A DNA stretch of 64,000 nucleotides, taken from assembly GCA_023410645.1 (NCBI GenBank), contig JAEYPQ010000065.1, positions 124,001 through 188,000 of the forward strand, in the 5' to 3' direction. This DNA is from Bacillota bacterium. Lineage in GTDB: Bacteria > Bacillota > Clostridia > TANB77 > CAG-465. The notes beneath the pieces were generated by a model. That model was not told the origin of the DNA. It did not search any database and saw only the letters and a list, made by a program, of their open reading frames with translations. How positions within the stretch are numbered: position 1 is the first letter of the stretch; the number at the start of each line of letters is the position of its first letter. This document shows, piece after piece, positions 25,481 to 35,133 of the stretch. The translations under genes and the position numbers were made by a program.

Positions 25481-25503
25481 ATTTAATAATATAGTTGTAT
25501 AAT
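25476..25503 (+). promoter_or_regulatory. promoter of gpmA
   Basis: TTGACA (25476-25481), 16-bp spacer, TATAAT (25498-25503). Confidence 0.8.
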
Positions 25504-25544
25504 AATATTATTAGTTAAGTAATATATAATAGATGGAGGTTTAT

Positions 25545-26237
25545 ATGTTTAAATTAGTATTAGTAAGACATGGTCAAAGTATTTGGAATTTAGAAAATAG
25601 ATTTACAGGTTGGACAGATGTTGAATTATCACAAGCAGGAGTTGAAGAAGCAAAGAAAGCAGGAAAATTGCTTAAAGTAAATGGATATAAGTTTGATATT
25701 GCATATACATCGGTATTAAAAAGAGCAAAAGATACTTTAAATTATATTTTAGATGAAATGTCTTTAAAAAATGTTAAAATAATAAAAAATTGGAAGTTAA
25801 ATGAAAGACATTATGGGGCGTTACAAGGATTAAATAAAGAAGAGACTAGGATTAAATATGGTGATGATCAGGTAAAAATCTGGAGAAGAAGCACTGATGT
25901 AAGACCACCAGCACTTGAAATAACAGATATAAGATATCCTGGAAATGATCCAAAATATAATGATATTCCAGTAGAGTACTTGCCAAAAACTGAAAATTTA
26001 AATGATACTATAAAAAGAGTTGTAGATTATTGGAATTCTGATATAAGGTCAGAGATCAAAAATGGTAAAAATATTATAATTGTAGCTCACGGTAATAGTT
26101 TAAGAGCCTTAATGAAATATTTAGATAATATTAGTGATGAAGAAATTATTAATTTAGAAATTGAAACTGGTAGACCAATTTGTTATGAATTAGATGATAA
26201 TTTGATTTCAATTAAACATTATTATATTGATTGCTAA
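25545..26237 (+). CDS. gpmA: 2,3-bisphosphoglycerate-dependent phosphoglycerate mutase
   Basis: 230 residues. The phosphohistidine motif is LVRHGQSIWN (His9), followed by RFTGWTDVELSQAG, the acid-base LNERHYGALQGLNK and VAHGNSLRALMKYL with the second catalytic His. It interconverts 3- and 2-phosphoglycerate in glycolysis. TGGAGG precedes the ATG at 25545; an ATG at 25533 overlaps the site. Single-gene unit with its own promoter and terminator. Confidence 0.97.
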   Translation: MFKLVLVRHGQSIWNLENRFTGWTDVELSQAGVEEAKKAGKLLKVNGYKFDIAYTSVLKRAKDTLNYILDEMSLKNVKIIKNWKLNERHYGALQGLNKEETRIKYGDDQVKIWRRSTDVRPPALEITDIRYPGNDPKYNDIPVEYLPKTENLNDTIKRVVDYWNSDIRSEIKNGKNIIIVAHGNSLRALMKYLDNISDEEIINLEIETGRPICYELDDNLISIKHYYIDC

Positions 26238-26272
26238 TATCACAAATTTGAAATTTACTGACTTAAAAAAGT

Positions 26273-26309
26273 AAAATGGTTTGTAATAAATCTTACAAAC
26301 CATTTTGCT
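26273..26309. terminator. bidirectional terminator between gpmA and the Lon-family gene
   Basis: AAAATGGTTTGTAA (26273-26286) and TTACAAACCATTTT (26293-26306), a perfect 14-bp stem. Confidence 0.92.
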
Positions 26310-26329
26310 TTAAACAATATATATAATTT

Positions 26330-28756
26330 CTAATTATTAAATTTTATACTTTTTTCAGCGTAATCTTTTAATTTTTCTGATACTAAGTAATTTATACTAT
26401 CTTTTTCATATGTGCCATTTTCAAGAAGTTTTCCAGCATTTACTCCAGTTAATATTTCAATTCCTTCATCAATAGTTGAGATAGGATAAATATGAAATAA
26501 TCCATTTTGTACTGCATCAATTACTTCATCACTTAAAGTTAAGTTTTTAACATTTTGATATGGTATTAAAACTCCATTATCACCATTTAATCCTTTTTCT
26601 TTGCATACTTTAAAGAATCCTTCTATTTTATCAGTGACACCCCCAATAGGTTGTATTTCTCCTTTTTGATTTACAGATCCTGTAACAGCCAGACTTTGTT
26701 TTATAGGTATTCCTGAAAGACTAGATAATATTGCATAAAGTTCAGTAGATGAAGCACTATCACCATCAACACCATTATATAATTGTTCAAAACAAATACT
26801 TGCAGTAAGAGATAGAGGCATATCTTGTGCAAATTTTTCTCCTATATATGCAGAAAGTATAAATACGCCTTTTGAATGAGTAGTACCACTCATTGCAACT
26901 TCACGTTCGATGTTTATAACACCACTTTTACCAATAAATGTATTAGCAGTTATTCTTACTGGTTTACCAAAAGAGCAGTCACCATTCATAATAATTGTAA
27001 GACCGTTTATTTGACCTACAGTATCTCCAGATGTAGAGATTATAATGTCACCTTCGTTTATCATAGTATTTAATGTATCGTTATATTTTGAAAATCTTTC
27101 AACTTTGGTAGAAATGGCTTTTGAAACTTCGTTGTCTGTTACAATTTTCTTCTTAGAATTTTTTGCAACAAAATTTGATTCAACACATATATCAGAAATA
27201 TCTTCCATTATAGCAGTAAGTCGATTTTTACTATTTGCACATCTTGAACTATATTCTATAATTTCTTTCACAGCATCAATACTAAAAGGTAACAAATCAT
27301 ACTTTTTGCAAGTATACGCAATATATTTACAAAGTTTATCTATATTTTCTTTATTTCTATCATAATAATCATCAAAATCTGCTTTAACTTTAAATAACTT
27401 TTTAAAATCATAGTCCAGAGCAGAGAGTTGTTGATAATTAGCTTCAGATCCGATAAGTATAACTTGCATATCAATCGGAATTGGTTCTGGCTTTAGAGTA
27501 ACAACTGTAACTGGTTGTGAAATATCTCTTGAACTATCTATTGATAATTCTTCATTTCTTAGAACTCTTTTAAAAGCTTCCCAAGTAGGCATACTAGTAA
27601 GTAAGTCTTTAACGTTAACTATTAAGTATCCACCGTTTGCTTTGTGAACAAGACCAGGTTTTAACATTTTATAATCTGTTTTTATAGCTCCACCAATAGT
27701 TTCAAATTCTAATTTTCCAAATAGATCAAAATAATTAGGATTTTTACTTAAAATAACAGGAGCATGAGCCAATTTATCATTGTCTATAATAAGATTTACT
27801 CTATAATTTTCCCATGGTTTTAAAATAGGTCTTTGCATTTGTGGAGGAAACATTTGAGGTGGTATACCTTGAGGTTGATTTTTTGAATTTACAGTTGCTT
27901 CTTGATAAGCCTTAAAGTGTTCTATATTATTTACAACATCACTTTGAATTGAATATAGAAAATTCTGTATTTTTAAATTTTTCTTGTATTTTAGTTTTAA
28001 ATCACTCATACATTGAGTAACAGCAAAAGTAGCTAAGTTTGATTGCCATTCTGAAATTACACTTTCACATTTCTTATCTAATAAATCTAACTCTTTTAAT
28101 ACATTTAAAGTTTGTTCTTGTATTTTAGGACCTTTTTCTTCAAAAGACTTTTTAGTCTCATCATCAAGTAAGTTAAAATCATTTTCATTTAAAATAACAC
28201 CATTGTGCACAGGAGAAAAGTATATTCCACTTTCGGTATTTCGTACTTTGAAACCTTGTTCATAAGCAGAACTATCAAAATCTTTCATCATTTTTTCTTT
28301 TAGTTTTGCATATCTTTCAGTTATATTTTTTTTCTCTTTTTCGTATAAATCTCCAGATAATTCTTTAGTTAAACGTTCTAAAAGCTTTGTTATAAATCTA
28401 TTCATATCTTGTTTAAATTCTGTTCCCATTCCAGGTTCTAGACCAATTGCAATTGGCTCATTTGGATTATCAAAATTATGAACATAACAATAGTCTTTTG
28501 GTACAGGGCGTTTTTGACTAAGTTTATTTACTATGGATAAAACATAATTTGTTTTACCAATACCTGCACTTCCACATACAAATAAATTAAAACCCTTTTG
28601 TGGGATTTGCATGGCTGAAGTAATAGCATTCATAGCTCTTTCTTGACCAATTATACCATTAAAGGGGTCTAAATCATTAGTGCTTGTAAAATCTAATTTT
28701 TCTAAATCACTAACATTTTTCAACTCATTTATATTTAATTCTTTAATATTTTTCAT
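26330..28756 (-). CDS. Lon-family ATP-dependent protease (AAA_32 type)
   Basis: 808 residues. The AAA part has Walker A at 61-69 (CGSAGIGKT), split by a long helical insertion (about 120-290) as in LonC/AAA_32-type proteins; the insertion includes a Pro/Gln/Met-rich loop (GIPPQMFPPQMQRP). The C-terminal peptidase domain has Ser667 in DGDSASS and Lys710 in TDKIEGF, 43 residues apart as in the Lon catalytic dyad. The ATG at 28756 is chosen because GGAGGA overlaps the earlier ATG at 28768. The substrate is unknown. Confidence 0.92.
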   Translation of the reverse strand: MKNIKELNINELKNVSDLEKLDFTSTNDLDPFNGIIGQERAMNAITSAMQIPQKGFNLFVCGSAGIGKTNYVLSIVNKLSQKRPVPKDYCYVHNFDNPNEPIAIGLEPGMGTEFKQDMNRFITKLLERLTKELSGDLYEKEKKNITERYAKLKEKMMKDFDSSAYEQGFKVRNTESGIYFSPVHNGVILNENDFNLLDDETKKSFEEKGPKIQEQTLNVLKELDLLDKKCESVISEWQSNLATFAVTQCMSDLKLKYKKNLKIQNFLYSIQSDVVNNIEHFKAYQEATVNSKNQPQGIPPQMFPPQMQRPILKPWENYRVNLIIDNDKLAHAPVILSKNPNYFDLFGKLEFETIGGAIKTDYKMLKPGLVHKANGGYLIVNVKDLLTSMPTWEAFKRVLRNEELSIDSSRDISQPVTVVTLKPEPIPIDMQVILIGSEANYQQLSALDYDFKKLFKVKADFDDYYDRNKENIDKLCKYIAYTCKKYDLLPFSIDAVKEIIEYSSRCANSKNRLTAIMEDISDICVESNFVAKNSKKKIVTDNEVSKAISTKVERFSKYNDTLNTMINEGDIIISTSGDTVGQINGLTIIMNGDCSFGKPVRITANTFIGKSGVINIEREVAMSGTTHSKGVFILSAYIGEKFAQDMPLSLTASICFEQLYNGVDGDSASSTELYAILSSLSGIPIKQSLAVTGSVNQKGEIQPIGGVTDKIEGFFKVCKEKGLNGDNGVLIPYQNVKNLTLSDEVIDAVQNGLFHIYPISTIDEGIEILTGVNAGKLLENGTYEKDSINYLVSEKLKDYAEKSIKFNN

Positions 28757-28937
28757 AAGTTCCTCCATATTCTTTTGTACTATTAGTTTGTATCTTTATT
28801 TTATTATATATAAAAAAATTATTCAAGTAAAAGTAAGAAAAAAATGGAAAAAGTAAGAAAAACAAATTATTATGATGAATTTTAAAAACAATGTGAGATT
28901 TATATATAAGTCAATATAATAAATTTTAGTATACATG

Positions 28938-28966
28938 TTGAAAAATTATAAATTATCTTATAAAAT
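28938..28966 (+). promoter_or_regulatory. promoter of the first Gly-rich prepilin-like gene
   Basis: TTGAAA (28938-28943), 17-bp spacer, TAAAAT (28961-28966). The gap 28757-29004 is otherwise AT-rich without a gene. Confidence 0.55.
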
Positions 28967-29004
28967 AATTAAAAATAGTTTATATAAGAATTAAGAGGGG
29001 ACAT

Positions 29005-31914
29005 ATGAAAAAAGGAATAAGTTTAATCGTATTAGTAATAACAATAATAGTAATAATAATACTTGCTGGAGCAATTATTTTAAATTTAACAAAAAATAAT
29101 CCAATAGATTCAGCAAGAATTGCAAAAATTGTACAAGAGAAAGAATCTCTAGAATCAGCAATGATGTTATATGTGAATACTCAAATGTCTAAAAATTTAG
29201 GCGAATATTCTATAAGTGATATAATAAAAGGAAATGCAAATAATGTAATATCTTTAGTCAATTTAAATGAGGAAATAACAATTGGCGATAAGTTAATGAA
29301 TTTAGCTGATAAAAATGCATTAAAGCAAAATTTAAATTTAGATATAAATAATAAAACAAATTCAAACTGGTATATTGAAACATCAACAGGGAAATTTTAT
29401 CTTGTATATGATGATACGTCAAAATATGATTCATATCTAGGAGCTTATAATGAAGAAACTGGTTTATTACATAATAATACAATATCAGAATTTATAATTG
29501 CTAAGAATATATCAGTAGATTTACCTGATGAAGATAATATCTATTTTGGAGGTAGTTATACTGTTAGTGAGAGTACAACTAACTCTACAACTTTTGCTAA
29601 AATTGCAAATATATCTGGTACTCAAGTAACTATAAGTGATAAGATAATCGGTGATATTACAGGTGACTTCAATAAAGATGATGAAATAGCGCTATATTCT
29701 AATGATACTACAGTACTTGATAATTATGGAGATTTTCAAATATTTAAAGTATCAAATGTAAATGGTAAGGATTTAACTCTAGATAAAGTAATATCACAAA
29801 AATTTAATCCATCAACTACACAGGTTATAAAATTAATCAATTATGATGAATTTACAATAGGTGAAAATGTTGTTGTATCACCAATGCCATATGATGGTAA
29901 TATAGGTGGAGTTATATTAATTAAATCTAAGAAAATTAATATATACGGTAAAATAGATGCATCCTTCTTAGGATATAAAGTAGGATATGACTCTTTAACT
30001 AATGGTGGTACACAAGCTTCTGGAAATCCAAGTATTGCAGGTGGATCAAATAAATATCAAGGTGGAAACGGAGGAGTAAACTATCAAGGTTATCAAGGAC
30101 TATCTTCATATGGAATTGAGAAAAGTAATTTACTATCTAAAAATAAGATGTATATGGGTGGAGGTTCAGCAAATAATACATCTGGTGGAGGAGTAATTTA
30201 TATAATATCAGATGAATTAAATACTTATTCTGAGCATCCATTATCTAGCAATGGAAAAGGTGGCAATAACATGGGCGGAGGAGGAGCTGGAGGCTCTATA
30301 ATAATAAATTCAAAAAATATAAATTTAGCTGAAGAATATAAAAATTACTTTGCTGGTGCCAATGGTGGTGGTGGATCAGGTGAGATATTATCAGGAAGCA
30401 CATATCCAAATTATAAAGGTGAAGATGGAACTAATATAAAAGGTGGAAACGGCTCCGGTGGTAATAGTGGCGCAGTTCCGCGGAAATGGTGTAGGAGCAA
30501 ATGGACGGTGGTGGTGCTGTAAATAAGTCATCCGGAGTAAATGCAACAAATAGTTCAGCAGGAAATGGTGCAAAAAGTGGATCTTCTTCAGGTGGAAGTG
30601 GATATAATGCAGGAGGTGGCGGAGGAGCCGGAGGTTTTGTAGAAATATATACAAATTCTGATTTATCTTCTATTACTTTAACAGATGCATTCATTTCAAG
30701 TTATAGAAATAATATATATAATGTTGTACAAGATGATAATTATGAATATTCAAATAATGATATTGAAATATCAACAAATTCAAATAATGTTAATACGTTT
30801 TCAAAAATTACTGCTATAAGTAATAATCAAATTACAATAACAGATAAATCAATAGGTGATATTACTGGTGACTTTGCTATTAATGATGAAATTATGTTAT
30901 ATAATTCTAACACTCAAGATCCAAATGAGGTTGGTATTTATGAGTTTCATAAAATCACTAATATTGTAAATGACAATTTAATATTAGATGAAAATATTAG
31001 TTTGAAATTTAAACCCGAGGTTACACAAGTAGTAAAAATATTAAGCTATAATTATTTAAAAGTAAATAATGGAGTAACGATTTCTCCAAAACAATATGAT
31101 GGTTATAAAGGTGGAATTATAGTAATAAAAGCTAAGAAAATAGATTTATATGGAAAGATAGATGTATCATTTCTAGGCTATAGAGTAGGATATAATTCAC
31201 CAACTAATGGTGGATCACAAGCTTCTGGAAATCCAAGTATTGCAGGTGGATCAAATAAATATCGAGGTGGCAACGGAGGAACGAACTATCAAGGGTATTA
31301 TGGAGCTTCTAAAGCTCAAGTTGGAAATAAGAACTTAAGAAGTATAAACAGAATATATATGGGTGGAGGCTCAGCAAATAATACATTTGGAGGAGGTATT
31401 ATTTATATAATATCAGATGAATTAAATACCTATTCTGAATATCCACTGTCTAGTAATGGAAAAGGCGGCAATAATATGAGTGGAGGAGGAGCCGGAGGTA
31501 CCATATTAATAAAATCAAAGAATATTAATTTAACTGAACAATATAAAAACTATTTTGTCAGTGCCAATGGTGGCGGTGGAGCAGGTGAGATGCTATCAGG
31601 AAGTACATATCCAAAATATAATGGAGTAGATGGAAATAACATTAAAGGTGGAAATGGAGCCGGCGGAAATGGTGGATCAGTTCCAGGAAATGGAGTAGGT
31701 TCAAATGGACGGAGGCGGTGCAGTAAATAAAGCGTCAGGATCAAATGCAACTATTAGTGCTGCTGGAAATGGTTCAAAAAGTGGCTCTGGATCTGGTGGA
31801 AGTGGATATAATGCTGGAGGAGGCGGAGGAGCTGGAGGATTTGTAGCTATATATACAAACTCTGATTTATCTTTAGTAACTCTCACAGATGCATTTATAT
31901 CAAAATTGTATTAA
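29005..31914 (+). CDS. Gly-rich prepilin-like surface protein, read through three +1 frameshifts at CGG
   Basis: In the raw frames this gene appears as three ORFs (29005-30522, 30501-31730, 31705-31914). Skipping one C at 30481, 30506 and 31710 joins them into one protein of 968 residues. It has a prepilin-like N-terminus (KKG-ISLIVLVITIIV, without the usual Glu5), a roughly 160-residue domain shared with the gene at 37679, then two Gly-rich repeats of about 400 residues that align end to end (DNA offset 1205 bases, falling to 1204 after the last shift). In unshifted reading each break ends within 17 codons. The inner ATGs at 30501 and 31705 lack signal sequences, so reinitiated pieces would stay in the cytoplasm. 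It is probably cell-wall or pilus-associated; the role is unknown. Confidence 0.8.
30481..30484 (+). other. +1 frameshift site 1 (CCG CGG A)
   Basis: In-frame CGG (30481-30483) after CCG. Skipping C30481 gives GGA AAT GGT GTA GGA, protein VP-GNGVG, which is what copy 2 of the duplication encodes without a shift (CCA GGA AAT GGA). Unshifted reading stops at 30522. Confidence 0.75.
30506..30509 (+). other. +1 frameshift site 2 (GGA CGG T)
   Basis: In the frame reached after site 1, GGA is followed by CGG (30506-30508). Skipping C30506 gives GGT GGT GGT GCT GTA, protein NG-GGGAVN, matching copy 2 after its own shift at 31710. Confidence 0.8.
31710..31713 (+). other. +1 frameshift site 3 (GGA CGG A)
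   Basis: GGA then CGG (31710-31712). Skipping C31710 gives GGA GGC GGT GCA GTA, protein NG-GGGAVN. It is the same position in the repeat as site 2, with the extra C kept although Gly and Ala codons differ at third positions. Confidence 0.8.
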
Positions 31915-31946
31915 AACTAATAAAAAAATCATAATGTTGAAAATAG

Positions 31947-31980
31947 AGGACTAAGTATTAAATTACTTGGTCCTTTATTA
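31947..31980 (+). terminator. terminator of the first Gly-rich gene
   Basis: AGGACTAAGTA (31947-31957) pairs with TACTTGGTCCT (31964-31974) with one G-T pair, then TTATTATTT. Confidence 0.75.
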
Positions 31981-32010
31981 TTTAAAATTATTAAGTTTTT
32001 ATTAATTTTA

Positions 32011-32039
32011 TTGTAATTTCATGGCTGTGATAGTATAAT
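32011..32039 (+). promoter_or_regulatory. promoter of the first BNR-repeat gene
   Basis: TTGTAA (32011-32016), 17-bp spacer, TATAAT (32034-32039). Confidence 0.7.
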
Positions 32040-32057
32040 TTCTGTAAGGTGAATTTT

Positions 32058-33410
32058 ATGGAAATAATAAAAAAATATAAAATTAGTTTAATTATACTTT
32101 TGCTAATTATTTTAGGGTTTACAGGTGCATATTTTTATTATTATAAATATATGCAAGGGAAAATAAATATAGATATTAGTGAAAGAACTTTTCAAATTGA
32201 ACAAGGAAATGAAGATGATATAGAAAAACTAGCCAGAAAATGGGTAGAGGAATATACAAATCAGTATACACAAAAGTATTTAGAAAGTTTTAGAAAATTA
32301 AAAGATATAAATATAAGTAATGTACAAGTTTTAGATATAGAGAAAAATATAGTTAGAGTGGATTTTTCAGCTATATTAAAAGATAAGAACAGCACCTATT
32401 TTAAAGAATGGGGAAATATAGAAAACAGTAAACTTTCTTGTAAATGGGTAATTACATTTTATCTTGCTAAAAATAACTATAATGTAAAAGTTGTACAATC
32501 TACTGATAGAGTTACTCCTGAAAAATATGAAGAAAATAAAGGTAAAGAATTTAATCCATATAGTAATTTAGGAGATTACAAATTATATGAGAAAAAGGAT
32601 GTTTCAAAACTAAAATATTCATATAAGATTAATAATAAGAAATGTTATGTTACTTATGACTCTGGAAGTAATTTTATAGAGGTACCAGTTGACTTTAAAA
32701 ATCTAATATCAGGAACTACTGTAGAAAATAGTCTTAAAGAGGGTACTTATCAGATAACCCCAGAAAAAACAGTATTTCTGTATGGAAATGGTGGAACAGT
32801 TCCTTTTTCAATGATTTATTCTAATGATATGGGTATTACTTGGAAAACTGTACCAATTGTTACAACTAAACTTACATCTAATCAATATGTTGGACGTAAA
32901 TATGTGCATTTTACAAATCAGGATGAAGGGCATGTAGTTGTTACGTATGATAGAGCAATGGGGAGAGAAATTGTAATTGTGCTTAGTACAAAAAATGGAG
33001 GTATTACTTGGCAAGAAGAAGGAACAATACCAGGGGAAACAATAACAGATAGTAGTCAAATTACTTTTTTAAATGAATCAGTAGGATTTATTAGTAGAAC
33101 ATCAGTAGATGGTAGCAGTTCAATATTATACAGAACTGAGGATGGAGGAAAGACTTTCTCAGAAGTTACCTTTCCAATACAAAGTGGATTAGAACCACAA
33201 GGTAGTTATAATCCACAATGGGAAAAAGTATATGATACCCCTGAAGTACCATATTTTGACGAAGATATATTTACTATATTAGTAAGCCAAGGTTCAGATG
33301 GCGATTATAAAGCTGGAAGAACACTTGCAAGATATACTTCAAAAGATATGGGGAAAACTTGGGAGTACATTGATCAGATAATTATGAAACCAGATCCATC
33401 TGAGGGATAA
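32058..33410 (+). CDS. membrane-anchored BNR/Asp-box repeat protein
   Basis: 450 residues. One N-terminal membrane helix (about 9-29) anchors an extracellular part. Residues about 45-130 form a first domain; the remainder carries four BNR/Asp-box motifs (SNDMGITW, TKNGGITW, TEDGGKTF, SKDMGKTW), which suggests a beta-propeller of the sialidase/photosystem-assembly type. No sialidase catalytic set is evident. AAGGTGA serves the ATG at 32058. It is a paralog of the protein at 36239, and the pair flanks the VanW/VanR/VanS-like genes, pointing to a sensor or envelope role there. Confidence 0.85.
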   Translation: MEIIKKYKISLIILLLIILGFTGAYFYYYKYMQGKINIDISERTFQIEQGNEDDIEKLARKWVEEYTNQYTQKYLESFRKLKDINISNVQVLDIEKNIVRVDFSAILKDKNSTYFKEWGNIENSKLSCKWVITFYLAKNNYNVKVVQSTDRVTPEKYEENKGKEFNPYSNLGDYKLYEKKDVSKLKYSYKINNKKCYVTYDSGSNFIEVPVDFKNLISGTTVENSLKEGTYQITPEKTVFLYGNGGTVPFSMIYSNDMGITWKTVPIVTTKLTSNQYVGRKYVHFTNQDEGHVVVTYDRAMGREIVIVLSTKNGGITWQEEGTIPGETITDSSQITFLNESVGFISRTSVDGSSSILYRTEDGGKTFSEVTFPIQSGLEPQGSYNPQWEKVYDTPEVPYFDEDIFTILVSQGSDGDYKAGRTLARYTSKDMGKTWEYIDQIIMKPDPSEG

Positions 33411-33441
33411 AATATTATTAATTTGTTTATTTTTAATCTAT

Positions 33442-33479
33442 CTTAAGAAAAACTTAATAAAACATTAATTTTAAGTTAA
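33442..33479 (+). promoter_or_regulatory. four 11-bp-spaced direct repeats upstream of the VanW-like gene
   Basis: CTTAA at 33442, CTTAA at 33453, ATTAA at 33464 and GTTAA at 33475, each exactly 11 bases apart. OmpR/PhoB-type regulators bind such face-of-helix repeats. The last repeat overlaps the -35 position for a TATGAT -10 box at 33494-33499. Confidence 0.65.
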
Positions 33480-33539
33480 AACATTTTACTTTATATGATG
33501 ATAAAATAATTATATAAGATAAATAAGGAGTAAAATGTT

Positions 33540-34364
33540 ATGATAAAAAATAAGATAGTTGAAATATTACCTATACTTAGAAAAATTAGAAAATGCCAAA
33601 GATTGATATATTTTTATTGTAAATTGATGTTTAAGAAGATATATAAAAAATATAGTGAAGAAAAGTCAAATAAAAAATTACAGTTTGAGGTATATAATTG
33701 CAAATCAAATTTAATAAATTATAACAGTAATTTTAACATAGAATACCAATACAATAAAATAGAAAATCTGGAAATAGCTTCTAAATATATAAATAATTTG
33801 ATTATAAAACCTGGCGAAATATTTTCATTTTGGAATATAATTGGAGTTATAAATAAAACTAAAGGTTATAAAGAAGGAATGTGTTTGGTTAATGGAAAAT
33901 ATATTCCTGATGTTGGTGGAGGTATTTGTCAACTTACAAATCTATTATTTTTTTCATTTTTGCATACACCACTAACAATAATTGAAAGACATGGACACAA
34001 AGTACAAGAAACTCCATACTATGATTCTAATATACCTTTTGGTACAGATGCAGCAGTTAGTGAAGGTTGGTTTGACTTAGTTATTGAAAATGATTCTAAT
34101 ACTACCTATCAGATAGTAATTGAATTTGATGACCAATATATTAAATGTAAAATATTATCAGACAAAGAAAATAAATTTAATTATAAAATTTGTTCTGTTA
34201 ATGGTAGATATTTGCGTGAAGATGGAAAATTATATTATAATAATGAAATGTATAAAAAAATCACAGATAAAAATACAAATAAAGTAATTGAGTATAACCT
34301 TTTGTACACTAATAAATATGAAATAAAATATGATTTGAATATAAATCAAATGTTATTATTGTAA
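33540..34364 (+). CDS. VanW family protein
   Basis: 274 residues. The VanW core is clear: KPGEIFSFWNIIG, KEGMCLVNGKYIPDVGGGIC, QLTNLLFFSFLHTPLTI, ERHGHKVQETPYYDS and PFGTDAAV. VanW is an accessory protein of unknown biochemistry in vanB-type glycopeptide clusters, and is common in clostridia outside resistance loci. The N-terminal 40 residues are basic and lack a clear signal peptide. VanR- and VanS-like genes follow, but no vanH, ligase or vanX is present, so resistance is not implied. Confidence 0.93.
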   Translation: MIKNKIVEILPILRKIRKCQRLIYFYCKLMFKKIYKKYSEEKSNKKLQFEVYNCKSNLINYNSNFNIEYQYNKIENLEIASKYINNLIIKPGEIFSFWNIIGVINKTKGYKEGMCLVNGKYIPDVGGGICQLTNLLFFSFLHTPLTIIERHGHKVQETPYYDSNIPFGTDAAVSEGWFDLVIENDSNTTYQIVIEFDDQYIKCKILSDKENKFNYKICSVNGRYLREDGKLYYNNEMYKKITDKNTNKVIEYNLLYTNKYEIKYDLNINQMLLL

Positions 34365-34434
34365 TAAAATTTGGTGTGTTTGTATTTTAAATTATTATAT
34401 TAAATGATATAATCATATAAAAATAGGAGTTTTT

Positions 34435-35133
34435 ATGGAAAATATAAATATTTTAGTTGTTGATGATGAAAAAGAAATTGCAGATTTAGTTGAATTATAT
34501 CTAATGAATGAAAATTATAATGTTTTTAAGCTTTATGATTCGAAAGAGGCTGTAGAGGCTCTAAGTGAAAATAAGTTTGATTTTGCTTTAATAGATGTTA
34601 TGATGCCTGGTATCGATGGATTTGAACTTTGTAAAATTATACGAGAAAAGTATAATTTTCCAATAATAATGTTAACTGCAAAAGTAGAGGATATTGATAA
34701 AATAAGAGGGCTTTCTATAGGTGCAGATGATTATATTACAAAACCTTTTAATCCTTTAGAAATGGTAGCAAGAGTTAAAGCTCAAATAAGAAGATATAGA
34801 AATTATAATTATGATAATGAAATGATAAATAAAAATATAATTGATTTCTCTGGATTAGTTATAAATAATGATACACACCAATGTTTTTTGTATGATAAAG
34901 AAATATTACTTACTCCAATAGAATTTTCAATACTTTGGTATTTATGTGAAAATAGGGGAAAGGTAATAGGTACTGAAAAGTTATTTGAAAAAATATGGAA
35001 TGAAAAATATTTAGATGCAAATAACACTGTTATGGTACATATAAGACATATAAGAGAAAAAATGAATGAATCTCAAAAAAATCCTAAGTTTATAAAAACA
35101 GTGTGGGGTGTGGGGTATAAAATAGATGGATAA
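34435..35133 (+). CDS. OmpR-family response regulator, VanR-like
   Basis: 232 residues. The receiver domain has the acidic pair Asp10-Asp11, phosphorylation site Asp54 (ALIDVMMPG), Thr81 and Lys103; the C-terminal winged helix has LTPIEFSILWYLCENRG and the closing VWGVGYKI. Its gene overlaps the kinase gene by 8 bases. The likely target is the repeat array at 33442 in front of vanW. The site AGGAG lies before the ATG. Confidence 0.95.
   Translation: MENINILVVDDEKEIADLVELYLMNENYNVFKLYDSKEAVEALSENKFDFALIDVMMPGIDGFELCKIIREKYNFPIIMLTAKVEDIDKIRGLSIGADDYITKPFNPLEMVARVKAQIRRYRNYNYDNEMINKNIIDFSGLVINNDTHQCFLYDKEILLTPIEFSILWYLCENRGKVIGTEKLFEKIWNEKYLDANNTVMVHIRHIREKMNESQKNPKFIKTVWGVGYKIDG

Larger units (their letters stand above)
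29590..31914 (+). repeat. tandem duplication inside the first Gly-rich gene
   Basis: Copy 1 (from about 29590) and copy 2 (from about 30795) match along about 1.1 kb. A 45-base identical block starts at 30011 and again at 31216 (offset 1205). The block near 30600 recurs at 31804 (offset 1204). An offset of 1205 is 401 codons plus two bases, exactly the two extra C bases of copy 1; the change to 1204 reflects the single extra C of copy 2. Confidence 0.9.

Noticed and set aside
30391..31886. Pro-rich minus-strand ORFs opposite the Gly-rich genes
   Set aside because: Complement of Gly codons gives Pro and His runs; no start sites or domains.
30501..31914. Separate genes starting at ATG 30501 and ATG 31705
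   Set aside because: The ATGs arise from AAT GGA read out of frame, sites are poor, and the products would lack the N-terminal export helix and begin mid-domain. Reinitiation also cannot explain sites 5 and 6, where no nearby start exists.
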